The notes beneath the pieces are model-generated. The model had not been told where the DNA came from. It made no database searches and saw nothing but the letters and a program-made list of their open reading frames with translations. This document shows positions 16,978 to 24,743 of a stretch of 64,000 nt of DNA, in pieces. The stretch is from Pectobacterium brasiliense (GTDB lineage Bacteria; Pseudomonadota; Gammaproteobacteria; Enterobacterales; Enterobacteriaceae): positions 1,860,001-1,924,000 of the forward strand of contig NZ_JACGFN010000001.1 of the NCBI RefSeq assembly GCF_016950255.1. Direction: 5' to 3'. The position numbers and the translations under genes are program-made. Within the stretch, counting starts at the first letter, position 1; each line of letters begins with the position of its first letter.

Positions 16978-17142
16978 CTAACCTCGCGTTAATTGTTTGA
17001 GCATTCGGTATTTTTCCGCATATCGAATGGCGCGAATTTTTATGCCGATTTTCCGCTTAAACATTTTGTGCTTTATCCACCCACAGATTAGGAATGCCGT
17101 AACAGCGATGAGGTAGGCTGCGAAAAATGCTGCGTCAGTCAT
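16978..17142 (-). CDS. 54-aa membrane protein of the nin region
   Basis: Frame ATG 17142 to TAG 16978. An N-terminal hydrophobic span (residues 4-22, FFAAYLIAVTAFLICGW) is followed by a strongly basic tail (KHKMFKRKIGIKIRAIRY). Its ATG overlaps the NinG stop (ATGA), so it is likely translated by coupling. Function unknown. Confidence 0.55.
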   Translation of the reverse strand: MTDAAFFAAYLIAVTAFLICGWIKHKMFKRKIGIKIRAIRYAEKYRMLKQLTRG

Positions 17143-17717
17143 GCTGCCTCTCGTTGTTTGATTAGCGCCCGCGTTAAAGCCCTGTAATGCGACCTCAGTG
17201 ATTCCAGTTCTTCACGGGTGTAACGATGTGGGATGTTGTTGCTTTCAAGCGCTAGGACGCGATCAAGGCCGATTTTTGCTATCAGATTGATACGGTATTG
17301 GGTGATAGCGCCGGAGTGATGGACGTTGCAGGATGCACACTGTAACGCTACGTTGTCCTCGTTGAATCTTAAGTGTGATGCCGCTGCCGTTGTCCTGTAG
17401 TGTCCTGCGTGGTAACTCACCGCCGTTTTACTGCCGCAACTGATACAACCGCAACCCTCATCTCTGGCCCTGATGTAATCGTTAAATGCTCGCTGGGTCA
17501 TGTTCATCCAGTGACTTAACGGCTTCACATCTGCCTTGCGCTTTTTCAACTGGCGACGGTCATCGGCGGCTTTGCGCTGGGCAAGTCGCTCTGATTGCTG
17601 TCGTGTGTATTGAATTGCGCAGGATGGACTACAGACTATTTGAAGGGTGTTGCGTGGGGTGAATTTCTTTTTGCAGCACTTACAGGTCTTTGGCTTCGGC
17701 TTTTGCCGTTCAGCCAT
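17139..17717 (-). CDS. ninG: NinG (Rap) recombination nuclease
   Basis: 192 aa. The N-terminal zinc-binding set CKCC...CSPSC (about residues 13-33) is followed by a basic helix and an HNH-like second zinc site: CISCG, HAGHY and CASCNVHHSG (about 90-140). This is the standard NinG architecture. Lambda Rap/NinG acts on branched DNA intermediates during phage recombination. It sits in the nin region as in lambda and P22. Confidence 0.93.
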   Translation of the reverse strand: MAERQKPKPKTCKCCKKKFTPRNTLQIVCSPSCAIQYTRQQSERLAQRKAADDRRQLKKRKADVKPLSHWMNMTQRAFNDYIRARDEGCGCISCGSKTAVSYHAGHYRTTAAASHLRFNEDNVALQCASCNVHHSGAITQYRINLIAKIGLDRVLALESNNIPHRYTREELESLRSHYRALTRALIKQREAA

Positions 17718-18015
17718 TCACAAGCTCCTTTTCTCTCTCGTCTTCATGAGTGAAGTCATCACCATCAATTGGAATTAACCAGTGAGAAAACATAAATGAG
17801 TAATCATTAAGCGTGGATCCGCTAGATAGCATTGTGACAAGACGATCGCAATGCACCAGCCAGCGAGTAGATCCGGCGTTATAGAATCGCCTACCATCTG
17901 GGAGAGAAATCCGTTCTCCGTGATGAACTATTTTCTCCGTTGTGACGACAACACCAAGAGTTTCCGGGTTCCCGCCGACTATGATAGCCAGCCCACCAGC
18001 ACGTAATTCAGCCAT
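17710..18015 (-). CDS. Hypothetical nin-region protein, beta-rich
   Basis: 101 aa from ATG 18015 with AGGAGA upstream. Begins MAELRAGGLAIIVGGNPETLG; reads as a small beta-barrel or SH3-like domain (LRAGGLAIIVGG, then WLVHCDRLV). Overlaps NinG start by eight bases. I have seen similar proteins in other phages but no function is known to me. Confidence 0.7.
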   Translation of the reverse strand: MAELRAGGLAIIVGGNPETLGVVVTTEKIVHHGERISLPDGRRFYNAGSTRWLVHCDRLVTMLSSGSTLNDYSFMFSHWLIPIDGDDFTHEDEREKELVNG

Positions 18016-18190
18016 TATCTTTCTCCTGTTTCAGTAATTCCTCGGCGCACTCAGCACAAACATGCGTCTCGTCATCAATCAAATCAGCATTGCAATTAGC
18101 AAATAGTGATTGACCCTCGTAGCCGACTACGCACGAGCGCTGAATGCATGATTTTTGATATGCAGTGATTTCATCTTGTGTTAGCAGCAC
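18008..18190 (-). CDS. Small cysteine-rich protein, possible zinc-binding
   Basis: 60 aa with five cysteines, including a C-terminal CAECAEELLK pair and an upstream CNADLIDDETHVC. The spacing suggests one zinc site, as in phage TraR/DksA-like or NinF-type proteins, but the match is not decisive. Overlaps both neighbours by a few bases. Confidence 0.6.
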   Translation of the reverse strand: MLLTQDEITAYQKSCIQRSCVVGYEGQSLFANCNADLIDDETHVCAECAEELLKQEKDNG

Positions 18191-18359
18191 TTCTCCCCCT
18201 CATTCGGTCAAATTTCCGCGTTAGCAGGCCGTGGACATAATCAAATGTCGTCACCTGGCTTGCTGGCGGAATTGGTTGGGTTTTGTTTCTACTGCGACGG
18301 GTTGGCTGGAATATCAGATTGTCGAGTGCTTTTTGTGTCGGGCTAAGCTGCCGCGCCAT
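18171..18359 (-). CDS. NinE-like protein
   Basis: 62 aa. The middle (FQPTRRSRNKTQPIPPASQV, then TFDYVHGLLTRKFDRMR) lines up well with lambda/P22 NinE (a PTKRSRNK-type segment, PIP, TFNY) as I remember it. Basic; function unknown. Placed in the nin region between the methylase and NinG. Confidence 0.65.
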   Translation of the reverse strand: MARQLSPTQKALDNLIFQPTRRSRNKTQPIPPASQVTTFDYVHGLLTRKFDRMRGRSAANTR

Positions 18360-18900
18360 GCTTGGCCTCCAGTCTTTTCCTTCCGAACTCCATCAATTGA
18401 TCGCGTTCAACTGTTGAGAACTGGAGATGCGTTCGCGGCCACGGATGCCAGATAACAATCATTTGGCCTTTATTATTACCGGATACTGGCTTACCAGATG
18501 ATGCGCTCAGGAACGCCAGCCTTCCACCAGTGATGAATCTGACTTCGTGTGCCGTCTTAATCGCTTCCAGGAACCAGCCCGTTGAGCAATCTGCGTTGAG
18601 CAGCATCACGCAGCCAGTCCAGTGCTCTGCATTTTCCTTTGCCGCCTTCTGCACGAATGGCATCGGATGGCTGTACGGCGGGTTTAGCCATGCGTATCCG
18701 GGGATATCTGGAATCACTTCATTCCACGGCGTTATGAGAGTGTCCTGATACTCGTTGATAAAATTCCTGCATAGGCTGTTATCAACGCTTGCTGCGGCAT
18801 CCAGCACAAAGCAGAACTCAGCGTTAAGCGCGTGGAATATCTCAGGAGGTGTCCGCCAGCAATCCTTATCATTAGGTGCAGTGTTTGATTTGAGCGTCAT
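18343..18900 (-). CDS. Phage DNA N6-adenine methyltransferase
   Basis: 185 aa. The catalytic NPPY motif is seen at WLNPPYSHP (about residues 71-79) and an AdoMet-contact region FVLDAAASVDN at about 31-41. Small size and the start WRTPPEIFHAL fit the phage Dam-like family (Pfam DNA N6-adenine methylase of lambdoids). It may modify phage DNA to resist restriction or alter Dam-dependent control. Stop overlaps the NinE-like start. Confidence 0.9.
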   Translation of the reverse strand: MTLKSNTAPNDKDCWRTPPEIFHALNAEFCFVLDAAASVDNSLCRNFINEYQDTLITPWNEVIPDIPGYAWLNPPYSHPMPFVQKAAKENAEHWTGCVMLLNADCSTGWFLEAIKTAHEVRFITGGRLAFLSASSGKPVSGNNKGQMIVIWHPWPRTHLQFSTVERDQLMEFGRKRLEAKHGAAA

Positions 18901-19199
18901 CCCCGCACACCTCGCAACAACTGGTCGAAACGCTGGATAGCTGAATTCATCGGGATGCGCGGCGTGGTCTTTACCGGACGCCCTAACCGTATCGATTCTT
19001 TCAAATCTCCAGCCGGCAGGTACTGATAGATCCCACGCTCTCCGGTTCTCACCAGTTCACCCCGCTTAATCATGTCGTTAATTGCAAACGCAACGTTTCT
19101 CCCCTCCCACCCGACACTGTCGCAATACAGCCTCAATTGTGTGAATGTCGCTCTGTTGTGATTTTGAAAATAGTCACTGATTATTTTTCGTGTTGTCAT
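18897..19199 (-). CDS. Winged-helix-like hypothetical protein
   Basis: 100 aa. Residues 1-65 form a clear helix-turn-helix/wing pattern (TFTQLRLYCDSVGWEGRNVAFAI, then RGELVRTGERGIYQYLP). The C-terminus is basic. Overlaps the methylase start (ATGA). Could be a DNA-binding accessory protein; not identified. Confidence 0.65.
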   Translation of the reverse strand: MTTRKIISDYFQNHNRATFTQLRLYCDSVGWEGRNVAFAINDMIKRGELVRTGERGIYQYLPAGDLKESIRLGRPVKTTPRIPMNSAIQRFDQLLRGVRG

Positions 19200-19206
19200 G
19201 TTGACC

Positions 19207-19656
19207 TCAGAAGAAATTCTGTAGCCTATTGAGAATGTTTTCGTCTCTCGTTCCGGCGAAAACGTGTTTAATGGCGGAGTTGATTAATGCGCTGTAACAG
19301 CGTTCGAACTCGTCTGGATCCATGTTCGCGTATGCCAGGCTCTTAGCCTCTGTGCGGATATCACCGTTTAGCCTTACCGTTTGCTCATAGAACCCGGCGA
19401 GTATCGTCAGGTCTTTTCGGAAGCGGTCAAACTGTGTAGCCTCGTCCATGTTCTCAAGGCCTGCCCGGTCAGCGCTCCAGTGCTGAAAGCAGAAGTTGAA
19501 AAAGGCGAAAGCTTTGCGGTGAAAGGCTGGGTTTCTGGTTAACTTGAATTCGGCGGTGTACATCTCGCCATTTTTGAACTTAGTCAGACGGGGTAAGTCA
19601 TGTTCGAAAGCTGGACAGAAAACGCCACCGGCATTTTTGACCATTTCGATTTGCAA
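19207..19656 (-). CDS. DUF1367-family phage protein
   Basis: 149 aa. Segments such as FHRKAFAFFNFCFQHW and FDRFRKDLTILAGFYEQ are diagnostic, from memory, of the DUF1367 family found in the nin/NinB area of lambdoid phages. No enzymatic motif. Role unknown, probably recombination-linked from its usual context. Confidence 0.8.
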   Translation of the reverse strand: MQIEMVKNAGGVFCPAFEHDLPRLTKFKNGEMYTAEFKLTRNPAFHRKAFAFFNFCFQHWSADRAGLENMDEATQFDRFRKDLTILAGFYEQTVRLNGDIRTEAKSLAYANMDPDEFERCYSALINSAIKHVFAGTRDENILNRLQNFF

Positions 19657-19923
19657 TCACTCATCCCTCACAGTTATACCGGCTTCCAACATGAACTCGA
19701 CGCAGCCATCAATCGCTATCTGAGCCGTTTCTTTGCTGTAGATACTAAACCCCTCTGTTGACGGGAGAACCACCACTAGCGCGGCCCTGCTGTCTACCCA
19801 TGCCTGCTGATATGCTCGCCACATTGACTGAACCATTTCTGATACGTAACTGCCGTTATCCCACTTCGCTAGGCCGCCGGGGTTCATTTTCTCAAAATCA
19901 CTGCGCATCTGCTCTGTGCTCAT
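19657..19923 (-). CDS. Hypothetical phage protein
   Basis: 88 aa. Helical start with an MQSMWRAYQQAWVDSRAALVV core seen in several enterophage early proteins, acidic C-terminus. Directly abuts the DUF1367 gene. Function unknown. Confidence 0.65.
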   Translation of the reverse strand: MSTEQMRSDFEKMNPGGLAKWDNGSYVSEMVQSMWRAYQQAWVDSRAALVVVLPSTEGFSIYSKETAQIAIDGCVEFMLEAGITVRDE

Positions 19924-19933
19924 CGTTTAATCC

Positions 19934-20125
19934 TTATCCAAAAATTACGTGTTTCACATCGCTAATTGTGGTTTTCTCAATGCGATAATCTTTATATCCC
20001 CGTGCTTTCGCCATGTCTTCGGCTATGCTTTTTGTTGAGCATATTGCTACCGGGCAGTAACTAGGGAGGATGATAGTGTGTGGCTTATACTCAGATTTCA
20101 TTTTATCTAACGCTGATTTTTTCAT
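19934..20125 (-). CDS. Hypothetical small phage protein
   Basis: 63 aa, basic N-terminus (MKKSALDKMKSEY), then a short alpha/beta region with two cysteines. Preceded upstream by a terminator at 20141-20170. Function unknown. Confidence 0.55.
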   Translation of the reverse strand: MKKSALDKMKSEYKPHTIILPSYCPVAICSTKSIAEDMAKARGYKDYRIEKTTISDVKHVIFG

Positions 20126-20140
20126 TTCCTAACTCCCATA

Positions 20141-20170
20141 AAAAAGCCCGCAGCGATTATCAGCGGGCTT
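20141..20170 (-). terminator. Intrinsic terminator in the replication/nin operon
   Basis: Minus strand: AAGCCCGC...GCGGGCTT stem, 11-base loop, then TTTTTA. N-type antitermination would be needed to pass it. Confidence 0.7.
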
Positions 20171-20194
20171 ATAGCTCTGTGATGTAGAAATATA

Positions 20195-20431
20195 TCATTG
20201 ATATTTCTCGCTTAACTCACCAATCTGTTTGAGAATTTCTATCAAATCACAACCTGCACAGCCAAGCGCTTCCGCGATAAGCTCCGTCTGTTCCTCCGAT
20301 GGCCCATCTTGCATTATTTGGTTCAGACACCGATGAGAGACGCCAACATGCTTAGCGATGCTATTCAGGGTCACGCCGTTATCTTTTGCCATTGTTTTAA
20401 CCATCCAGCGGTAATCGCTCCACTCACTCAT
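20195..20431 (-). CDS. Helix-turn-helix DNA-binding protein
   Basis: 78 aa. Cro/CI-type HTH at about residues 18-42 (TLNSIAKHVGVSHRCLNQIMQD). The remaining part is acidic with CAGCDL. Lies after the helicase and overlaps the upstream gene by eight bases. May be a second small regulator of the phage. Confidence 0.65.
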   Translation of the reverse strand: MSEWSDYRWMVKTMAKDNGVTLNSIAKHVGVSHRCLNQIMQDGPSEEQTELIAEALGCAGCDLIEILKQIGELSEKYQ

Positions 20432-20633
20432 TAGCTAATCCCTCAAATTGTGCGAATACTGCGCCACAGTCGCTGCGAATGGTCAGATCTGAACCCATTC
20501 CCCACGGATCATCTCCTGCCTTGTCTCTATCTGAGATTACCCCGTAAGCATGACCAAAAACCGGGCCGGTAACTTGATATTGTCCGCCAACGTCAAAACC
20601 CGGAATTGATGACATCGTGCATTTTACTTTCAC
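20424..20633 (-). CDS. Hypothetical phage protein
   Basis: 69 aa, beta-rich and Gly-rich (GGQYQVTGPVFGHAYGVISD). Located just behind the helicase gene. Function unknown. Confidence 0.55.
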   Translation of the reverse strand: MKVKCTMSSIPGFDVGGQYQVTGPVFGHAYGVISDRDKAGDDPWGMGSDLTIRSDCGAVFAQFEGLANE

Positions 20634-20659
20634 TGTTCTACTCCCCCTGATTTGACCGA

Positions 20660-22036
20660 CTAAACGTCAGCGCCTTTGGCGTAACGTTTCTGGCCTGAGG
20701 TATTTTGTTTAACTGAGCATGTCTCTCTCGCCTGATCCTGATCGGTTGGGAGAAAGTGACCGTTTTTGAAAAGCTGATAGACCGTTCCGAGTTGTCCAAA
20801 TCGGTTTTTTGTGACGATGATTTCTGCATACGGTGCGGCTGATGAATCAGGGTTATATACGGCATCACGGTAAAGCATGATGATGCTATCGGCGTCCTGC
20901 TCAACGCTTCCAGAGTCGCGCAGGTCTGCGTTAACAGGACGCTTGTTTGGGCGCTTTTCAACATCGCGGGATAGTTGGCTGAGGGAAAGAACCGGAGTTT
21001 TTAACTCTTTCGCCATGCGCTTCAGGCTTCCAGAAATGTGCGCAACTGCTAGATCATTTCGCTCTGCCGTTGGCTTTTTTATCAAGCCAAGATAATCGAC
21101 CATGATCAGCGAAAGCTCAGGGTGAGAGCGCTTATGTCGTTCTGCGATAGAGCGGATTTTCTCAACGTTCAGCGACGATGCGTCAACAACCCAAACATCA
21201 AGGCCAGAGAGCAAACCAATACCGCTAGATACCCTTCCCCATTCCTCGTCACCCATACGTGAAGGTTTTCGCAAACTGGATACGGGGAGATTTCCGGCAT
21301 CAGCAATCTGACGTTCGATAATCTGGCTTGAGTCCATTTCCATACTGAAAATCAGGACGCCACGTTTTTTATCGCTGTTTGGGTAAGGCTGCTCAGCTAC
21401 ACCACGAGAAACCTTCAACGCGAATTCCGTTTTACCCATTCCGGGACGCGCAGCTACAACGACAAAATCCACCGGATTTATACCGCCAGTGATCTCATCT
21501 AGTTCATCGATCCCAACGCGTAACGCCGTGGATTGTTCGCCGTTCTTCAGGCGACTCTCCAGCATAACGGTGTAATCGTCCATCAGATCGCCGATATGAG
21601 TAGGAACGATGTCGCCAGCGTCAGATGCCAATGACGGAAGTTTCCCCATCGTTTCGGCTATCACCGCCAGCGCTTTTTCGTGGCTGTTGGCCTGCTCGAT
21701 TGATGATTTGGCCTCGTCGATCAGCGAAACAAACTGACGAACCTGATGGTACCCGTGAACCATCCTAGCGTAGCCTTTCAGGTTTGCGGCTTTTGGGAAC
21801 TTGCTTGCCGCCTCCATGACGTTGGCAAAGTTACCCTCGCCCATCGCCTCGGCGACCATCAGCCCGTCAATCAGGTTTCTAGTGATCGCCTGATTTTTTA
21901 TTTCCCGATAGATATCCCTGTAGAGCGGCACAGAGAAACATTCGTCAGTCAGGGTAGATAAAACCTCGCTGGCATCAGGAGTTAACCCGCTAACCAGTAA
22001 ACCACCGATTACACTGGCTTCGATATCCTGTCTCAT
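20660..22036 (-). CDS. Replicative DNA helicase, DnaB type (P22 gp12-like)
   Basis: 458 aa, the length of P22 gp12. Walker A ([10 protein letters not shown]) at about residues 195-205, Walker B (LIMVDYLGL) near 310, and the DnaB-type C-terminal arginine-finger segment ([11 protein letters not shown]). N-terminal DnaB domain covers residues 1-110. P22-like phages carry their own hexameric helicase so need no lambda P-type loader. It overlaps the O-like gene by four bases. Confidence 0.95.
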   Translation of the reverse strand: MRQDIEASVIGGLLVSGLTPDASEVLSTLTDECFSVPLYRDIYREIKNQAITRNLIDGLMVAEAMGEGNFANVMEAASKFPKAANLKGYARMVHGYHQVRQFVSLIDEAKSSIEQANSHEKALAVIAETMGKLPSLASDAGDIVPTHIGDLMDDYTVMLESRLKNGEQSTALRVGIDELDEITGGINPVDFVVVAARPGMGKTEFALKVSRGVAEQPYPNSDKKRGVLIFSMEMDSSQIIERQIADAGNLPVSSLRKPSRMGDEEWGRVSSGIGLLSGLDVWVVDASSLNVEKIRSIAERHKRSHPELSLIMVDYLGLIKKPTAERNDLAVAHISGSLKRMAKELKTPVLSLSQLSRDVEKRPNKRPVNADLRDSGSVEQDADSIIMLYRDAVYNPDSSAAPYAEIIVTKNRFGQLGTVYQLFKNGHFLPTDQDQARETCSVKQNTSGQKRYAKGADV

Positions 22037-22851
22037 AGCGTACCCTCCCTGATTTTCGTCAGCGTTTTTCTTTGCAGCAGGTAGTCAAAATTCGCAACCC
22101 AACCACGATCATTCTCGCCAAAGTGGAACGGCCTAGCAGCAGCCATAAACGCCCTGACATAGGATTTGAATCCATCGAGATTTGGTGTAGCCAAAGATTT
22201 AATCAGGGCATTCAGTTTTCGCTTTCGTTCGTCATTGGCTTCTACAGCGTGAGGCAACCTGTCACCCACAGCATCGTTGTAGGCGTTCAGGTAATCATCG
22301 TATTTGATTGGCGGTGATTTTCGCTTTGAAGGTTTGGCACCCTTCGCACTTTCACCCGTAGGGGGTAAGGGGGTATTTGTATTTATTGTCTTTTGAATAT
22401 TGTCTTTTGTGTTTAGCTGAGTTGGCAAATGGGTATTAGCTGACTTGGCTAATGTTTTATTAGCCGATGTAGCTAATGTTTCGCTGACTTGGCTAATGCT
22501 CTTCATATCCCACATGGAGACATGCTTGTTAATCCCAACCCGCTGACCGCTGCCAATTAGGAAACTCCTGTCAATAAGCTGGCGCTTAGCGACACAAACA
22601 TGCGTGTGGTGTATGCCTGTCATGGCTGCTATCTGCGTATTGGTAAGGCGATCCATCGCTTTGTTGAATCCGTAGGTCTTGCGCATGATGGCGAGCATTA
22701 CTTTCAACTGCCTGGCTGTTAAGTCAGCCATCAGGATACTGTCTGTAAGCTCGTTGGCAACGCGCATGAAACCGTCATCAGTGTCAGCCACGCGATGCTC
22801 CACAACCTCAAGGCGAGGTTTTTGGTAGTCTGATATCCTAGCGACGCTCAT
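22033..22851 (-). CDS. Replication initiation protein, O/gp18-like, containing the origin
   Basis: 272 aa. N-terminal winged-helix domain of lambda O type (about residues 20-115: [25 protein letters not shown]... segment, [23 protein letters not shown]). A low-complexity linker ([15 protein letters not shown]) is encoded by the origin iterons. The C-terminal part should contact the helicase encoded next. Initiates phage DNA replication. Confidence 0.92.
   Translation of the reverse strand: MSVARISDYQKPRLEVVEHRVADTDDGFMRVANELTDSILMADLTARQLKVMLAIMRKTYGFNKAMDRLTNTQIAAMTGIHHTHVCVAKRQLIDRSFLIGSGQRVGINKHVSMWDMKSISQVSETLATSANKTLAKSANTHLPTQLNTKDNIQKTINTNTPLPPTGESAKGAKPSKRKSPPIKYDDYLNAYNDAVGDRLPHAVEANDERKRKLNALIKSLATPNLDGFKSYVRAFMAAARPFHFGENDRGWVANFDYLLQRKTLTKIREGTL
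22413..22498. repeat. Four origin iterons inside the O-like gene
   Basis: Four 19-bp near-copies of TTAGCTGACTTGGCTAATG at 22413-22431, 22436-22454, 22460-22478 and 22480-22498. Placement in the middle of the initiator gene is that of lambda ori. They should be the initiator binding sites. Confidence 0.85.
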
Positions 22852-23002
22852 CTTTCTTCACCCCTGCTTTAGCCAGTCTGAAAACACCGATAAGCCGCTC
22901 AGCGAACGGCTTGTTATTTACGGCGGCAACGACCAATCCATCAGGTGAATCAGGATGCGTTCGCTCCTCTTCTCGCTTGAAAAATCTTCGTTTTCGTGCC
23001 AT
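22838..23002 (-). CDS. 54-aa basic protein between cII and O
   Basis: Frame ATG 23002 to TAG 22838. Very basic N-terminus (MARKRRFFKREEER), then VVAAVNNKPFAERLIGVFRLA. Overlaps the O start by 14 bases and begins eight bases after the cII stop, so it is in the pR operon. Similar small proteins stand here in other lambdoids; function unknown to me. Confidence 0.6.
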   Translation of the reverse strand: MARKRRFFKREEERTHPDSPDGLVVAAVNNKPFAERLIGVFRLAKAGVKKDERR

Positions 23003-23010
23003 TATTTACC

Positions 23011-23304
23011 TCAGAAATCGATAGTTATCTGTTCAGAATCCTCACCCGCCAGTGGGGATTTTTTCTTTGTCAGCACAGCAGCAAATCTCCGCGCTAACTC
23101 CACTATCTCGTTGTCATCAACGCCGTATTCCAATATCGCCAGTGCTAACGACGCCTGACTGAAAAAACTCTCTTTCATCCGGCTTACTGTCGATTCATGA
23201 ACACCCATCAATGATGCGAATTTTGATTGACCGAATACGGCCAGTTTCCCTAGTAATTGAGACTCAATGCGTTGAGCCTTCTTTCTGTATCTTGCGCGTT
23301 CCAT
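23011..23304 (-). CDS. cII: CII transcription activator
   Basis: 97 aa, the length of lambda CII. HTH at about residues 26-45 (SKFASLMGVHESTVSRMKESFF), followed by the tetramerisation helix (ASLALAILEYGV). CII activates the lysogeny promoters (pRE, pI type). It is located directly after the nutR region and before O, as in lambda and P22. Confidence 0.9.
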   Translation of the reverse strand: MERARYRKKAQRIESQLLGKLAVFGQSKFASLMGVHESTVSRMKESFFSQASLALAILEYGVDDNEIVELARRFAAVLTKKKSPLAGEDSEQITIDF

Positions 23305-23364
23305 TCGTTACTATTTTCCTGTTTTCTGAATACAGGCATCCCGTGGGGTGCCACTTTGTTTGAT

Positions 23365-23406
23365 GCTCCAGACCGTCCAGAGCGTGATCAGCGGGTTTAA
23401 AGAGCG
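23365..23406 (-). promoter_or_regulatory. nutR: boxA and boxB for N antitermination
   Basis: Minus strand: boxA CGCTCTTTAAAC (23406-23395), 11 bases, then a 19-nt boxB hairpin GCTCTGG-ACGGT-CTGGAGC (23383-23365), seven pairs with two G-U. It lies between cro and cII. The loop and 3' arm match the nutL hairpin. Confidence 0.75.
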
Positions 23407-23412
23407 GTAAGG

Positions 23413-23601
23413 CTATTTCTTGCTGCTTGGGAAGGGTTTAACTTCTTCCCCGCTAATGCTTCCATCCTGTTGAACGGTGACGAAAATGTTCCTGCCCGCT
23501 CTGATGGCTTTACTGATTGCGCACTGAATCACGCCAAAATCTTTTGCTGCTTTCGCTTGCCCATGGATCTTGGCGTAATCCTCAAGAGTCATTCGATTCA
23601 T
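23413..23601 (-). CDS. cro: Cro repressor
   Basis: 62 aa from ATG 23601, with GGGAGC upstream; three codons later another ATG exists. The core [30 protein letters not shown] (split HTH) is the lambda-type Cro fold, ending in a basic PFPSSKK tail. It is the first gene of pR and represses cI and early promoters by binding the operators at 23631-23693. Confidence 0.92.
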   Translation of the reverse strand: MNRMTLEDYAKIHGQAKAAKDFGVIQCAISKAIRAGRNIFVTVQQDGSISGEEVKPFPSSKK

Positions 23602-23628
23602 AGGTTGCTCCCTGTTAATTACAGACAA

Positions 23629-23657
23629 AGAATACTACAGGTAATTATTTATGTAAA
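23629..23657 (-). promoter_or_regulatory. pR promoter
   Basis: Minus strand: -35 TTTACA (23657-23652), 17-base spacer, -10 TATTCT (23634-23629). Hexamers and spacing are identical to pL. It is overlapped by two of the candidate operators. Confidence 0.8.
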
Positions 23658-23693
23658 TATCCTGAGTATTTTTGTTTGATTACCTTTGCTATT
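23631..23693. promoter_or_regulatory. Right operator: three CI/Cro sites
   Basis: 15-bp imperfect palindromes related to AATACCTTGAGTATT at 23631-23645 (12/15 to one strand of the consensus), 23656-23670 (13/15) and 23679-23693 (11/15). Centres are 25 and 23 bases apart, matching the spacing of lambda OR sites. The third overlaps the -10 of the cI promoter. Confidence 0.75.
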
Positions 23694-23695
23694 AA
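23690..23695 (+). promoter_or_regulatory. -10 of pRM (cI maintenance promoter)
   Basis: TATTAA ends nine bases before the cI ATG (23705), so the transcript would begin at or next to the start codon. This suggests a leaderless cI mRNA, as in lambda. The -35 is poor, fitting an activated promoter. Confidence 0.5.
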
Positions 23696-23704
23696 AATGT
23701 GAGA

Positions 23705-24418
23705 ATGGAAACGAAAAAGACACTGACGAGAGAACAGCTTGAGGCGGCTAGAAAGCTGAAGGCTCTGTATCAGTCGAAGAAAAAAGAATTGAACGTTACG
23801 CAATACACTATTGCTGACGAGCTAGGAATATCGCAGGGTGCGGTAGGTCACTACCTGAACGGCAGGATCGCGCTTAATGTACCTGTCGCATCGGGGTTTT
23901 CCAGAATACTCCAGATACCGATATCAGAATTTAGTCCTGAACTCGCACGGGACGCAGCATCATACGCGAGCACAGTTGATTCCAATGTTGCGTTCCATGG
24001 GATTCACGATCCGAAGGGTGAGTATCCGGTCATTAGCTGGGTAAGCGCCGGAGAGTGGTCAGAGGCTATTGAACCCTACCACCGCAGAGCTATTGATCGG
24101 TGGTACGGAACCACTGTTGATTGCTCTGATAGCTCGTTTTGGCTGGATGTAAAAGGCGACTCTATGACCTCACCTGTTGGCCTGAGCATCCCTGAAGGGA
24201 TGGTAATCCTCGTTGACCCAGAGGTTGAACCCATTAACGGCAAGCTGGTTGTTGCAAAGCTGGATGGCGAGAACGAAGCGACGTTTAAGAAGTATGTTGA
24301 AGACGCTGGTCATAAATTTTTAAAGCCGCTAAATCCACAATACCCATTAATCACAATTAACGGCAACTGCCGAATTATCGGTGTTGTTGTAGATGCGAAG
24401 ATAGCCAATCTCCCCTAA
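23705..24418 (+). CDS. cI: CI prophage repressor
   Basis: 237 aa from ATG 23705, strikingly lambda-like. HTH at about 32-52 (VTQYTIADELGISQGAVGHYLNG begins it). Self-cleavage site Ala115-Gly116 (VSAGEW), nucleophile Ser153 (GDSMTSP) and the Lys195/196 base (TFKKY), so RecA-stimulated cleavage should work. A GTG two codons upstream is less likely. It maintains lysogeny by binding the six operators flanking the gene. Confidence 0.95.
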   Translation: METKKTLTREQLEAARKLKALYQSKKKELNVTQYTIADELGISQGAVGHYLNGRIALNVPVASGFSRILQIPISEFSPELARDAASYASTVDSNVAFHGIHDPKGEYPVISWVSAGEWSEAIEPYHRRAIDRWYGTTVDCSDSSFWLDVKGDSMTSPVGLSIPEGMVILVDPEVEPINGKLVVAKLDGENEATFKKYVEDAGHKFLKPLNPQYPLITINGNCRIIGVVVDAKIANLP

Positions 24419-24435
24419 CCCGGCGTGTAGCCGGG
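24419..24435 (+). terminator. Putative cI terminator
   Basis: CCCGGC-GTGTA-GCCGGG hairpin starting at the base after the cI stop. The following T-run is weak (CTTAC), so efficiency is uncertain. Confidence 0.5.
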
Positions 24436-24446
24436 CTTACATTCTT

Positions 24447-24538
24447 GTATCGATCGCACCTAAAAATCACGATAACCAACTGATATCAATATAATTCATC
24501 TTAAACTAATCTCCATTTACCCCGGTATCGATCGCACC
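24447..24538. repeat. Pair of 14-bp direct repeats in the cI-OL interval
   Basis: GTATCGATCGCACC occurs perfectly at 24447-24460 and 24525-24538, 78 bases apart, in a gene-free stretch. Each contains the overlapping palindromes ATCGAT and CGATCG. They differ from the CI/Cro operators. Function unknown. Confidence 0.7.
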
Positions 24539-24588
24539 CCATCACCTACACACTAATCTCATTTGAAAAATAAATTCACTTAAAAATC

Positions 24589-24657
24589 AATACTGTGAAT
24601 ATTTATCTTAAAAAATAAATACCGAGAGTATTTACAATAATAAATACCTTGAGTATT
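24589..24657. promoter_or_regulatory. Left operator: three CI/Cro sites
   Basis: Sites at 24589-24603 (12/15), 24618-24632 (13/15) and 24643-24657 (exact AATACCTTGAGTATT). The last covers the spacer and part of the -10 of pL. With the right operator this gives the usual two triple clusters around cI. Confidence 0.75.
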
Positions 24658-24659
24658 CT
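24631..24659 (+). promoter_or_regulatory. pL promoter
   Basis: -35 TTTACA (24631-24636), 17-base spacer, -10 TATTCT (24654-24659). Drives N and the early-left operon to the right. Confidence 0.8.
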
Positions 24660-24701
24660 TATCTCACAGCAGGACGCTAAGCAACAACGACATGATGTCG
24701 G

Positions 24702-24743
24702 GCTCTTTAACATGAATGGGAATTCTTCCGGAATGTCTGGAAG
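24702..24743 (+). promoter_or_regulatory. nutL: boxA and boxB
   Basis: boxA GCTCTTTAACA (24702-24712), 12 bases, then a 19-nt hairpin CTTCCGG-AATGT-CTGGAAG (24725-24743) with seven pairs. Same geometry, loop size and 3' arm as nutR. Confidence 0.75.

Noticed and set aside
20638..20964. 108-codon minus-strand frame overlapping the helicase end
   Set aside because: Out-of-frame shadow of the helicase gene.
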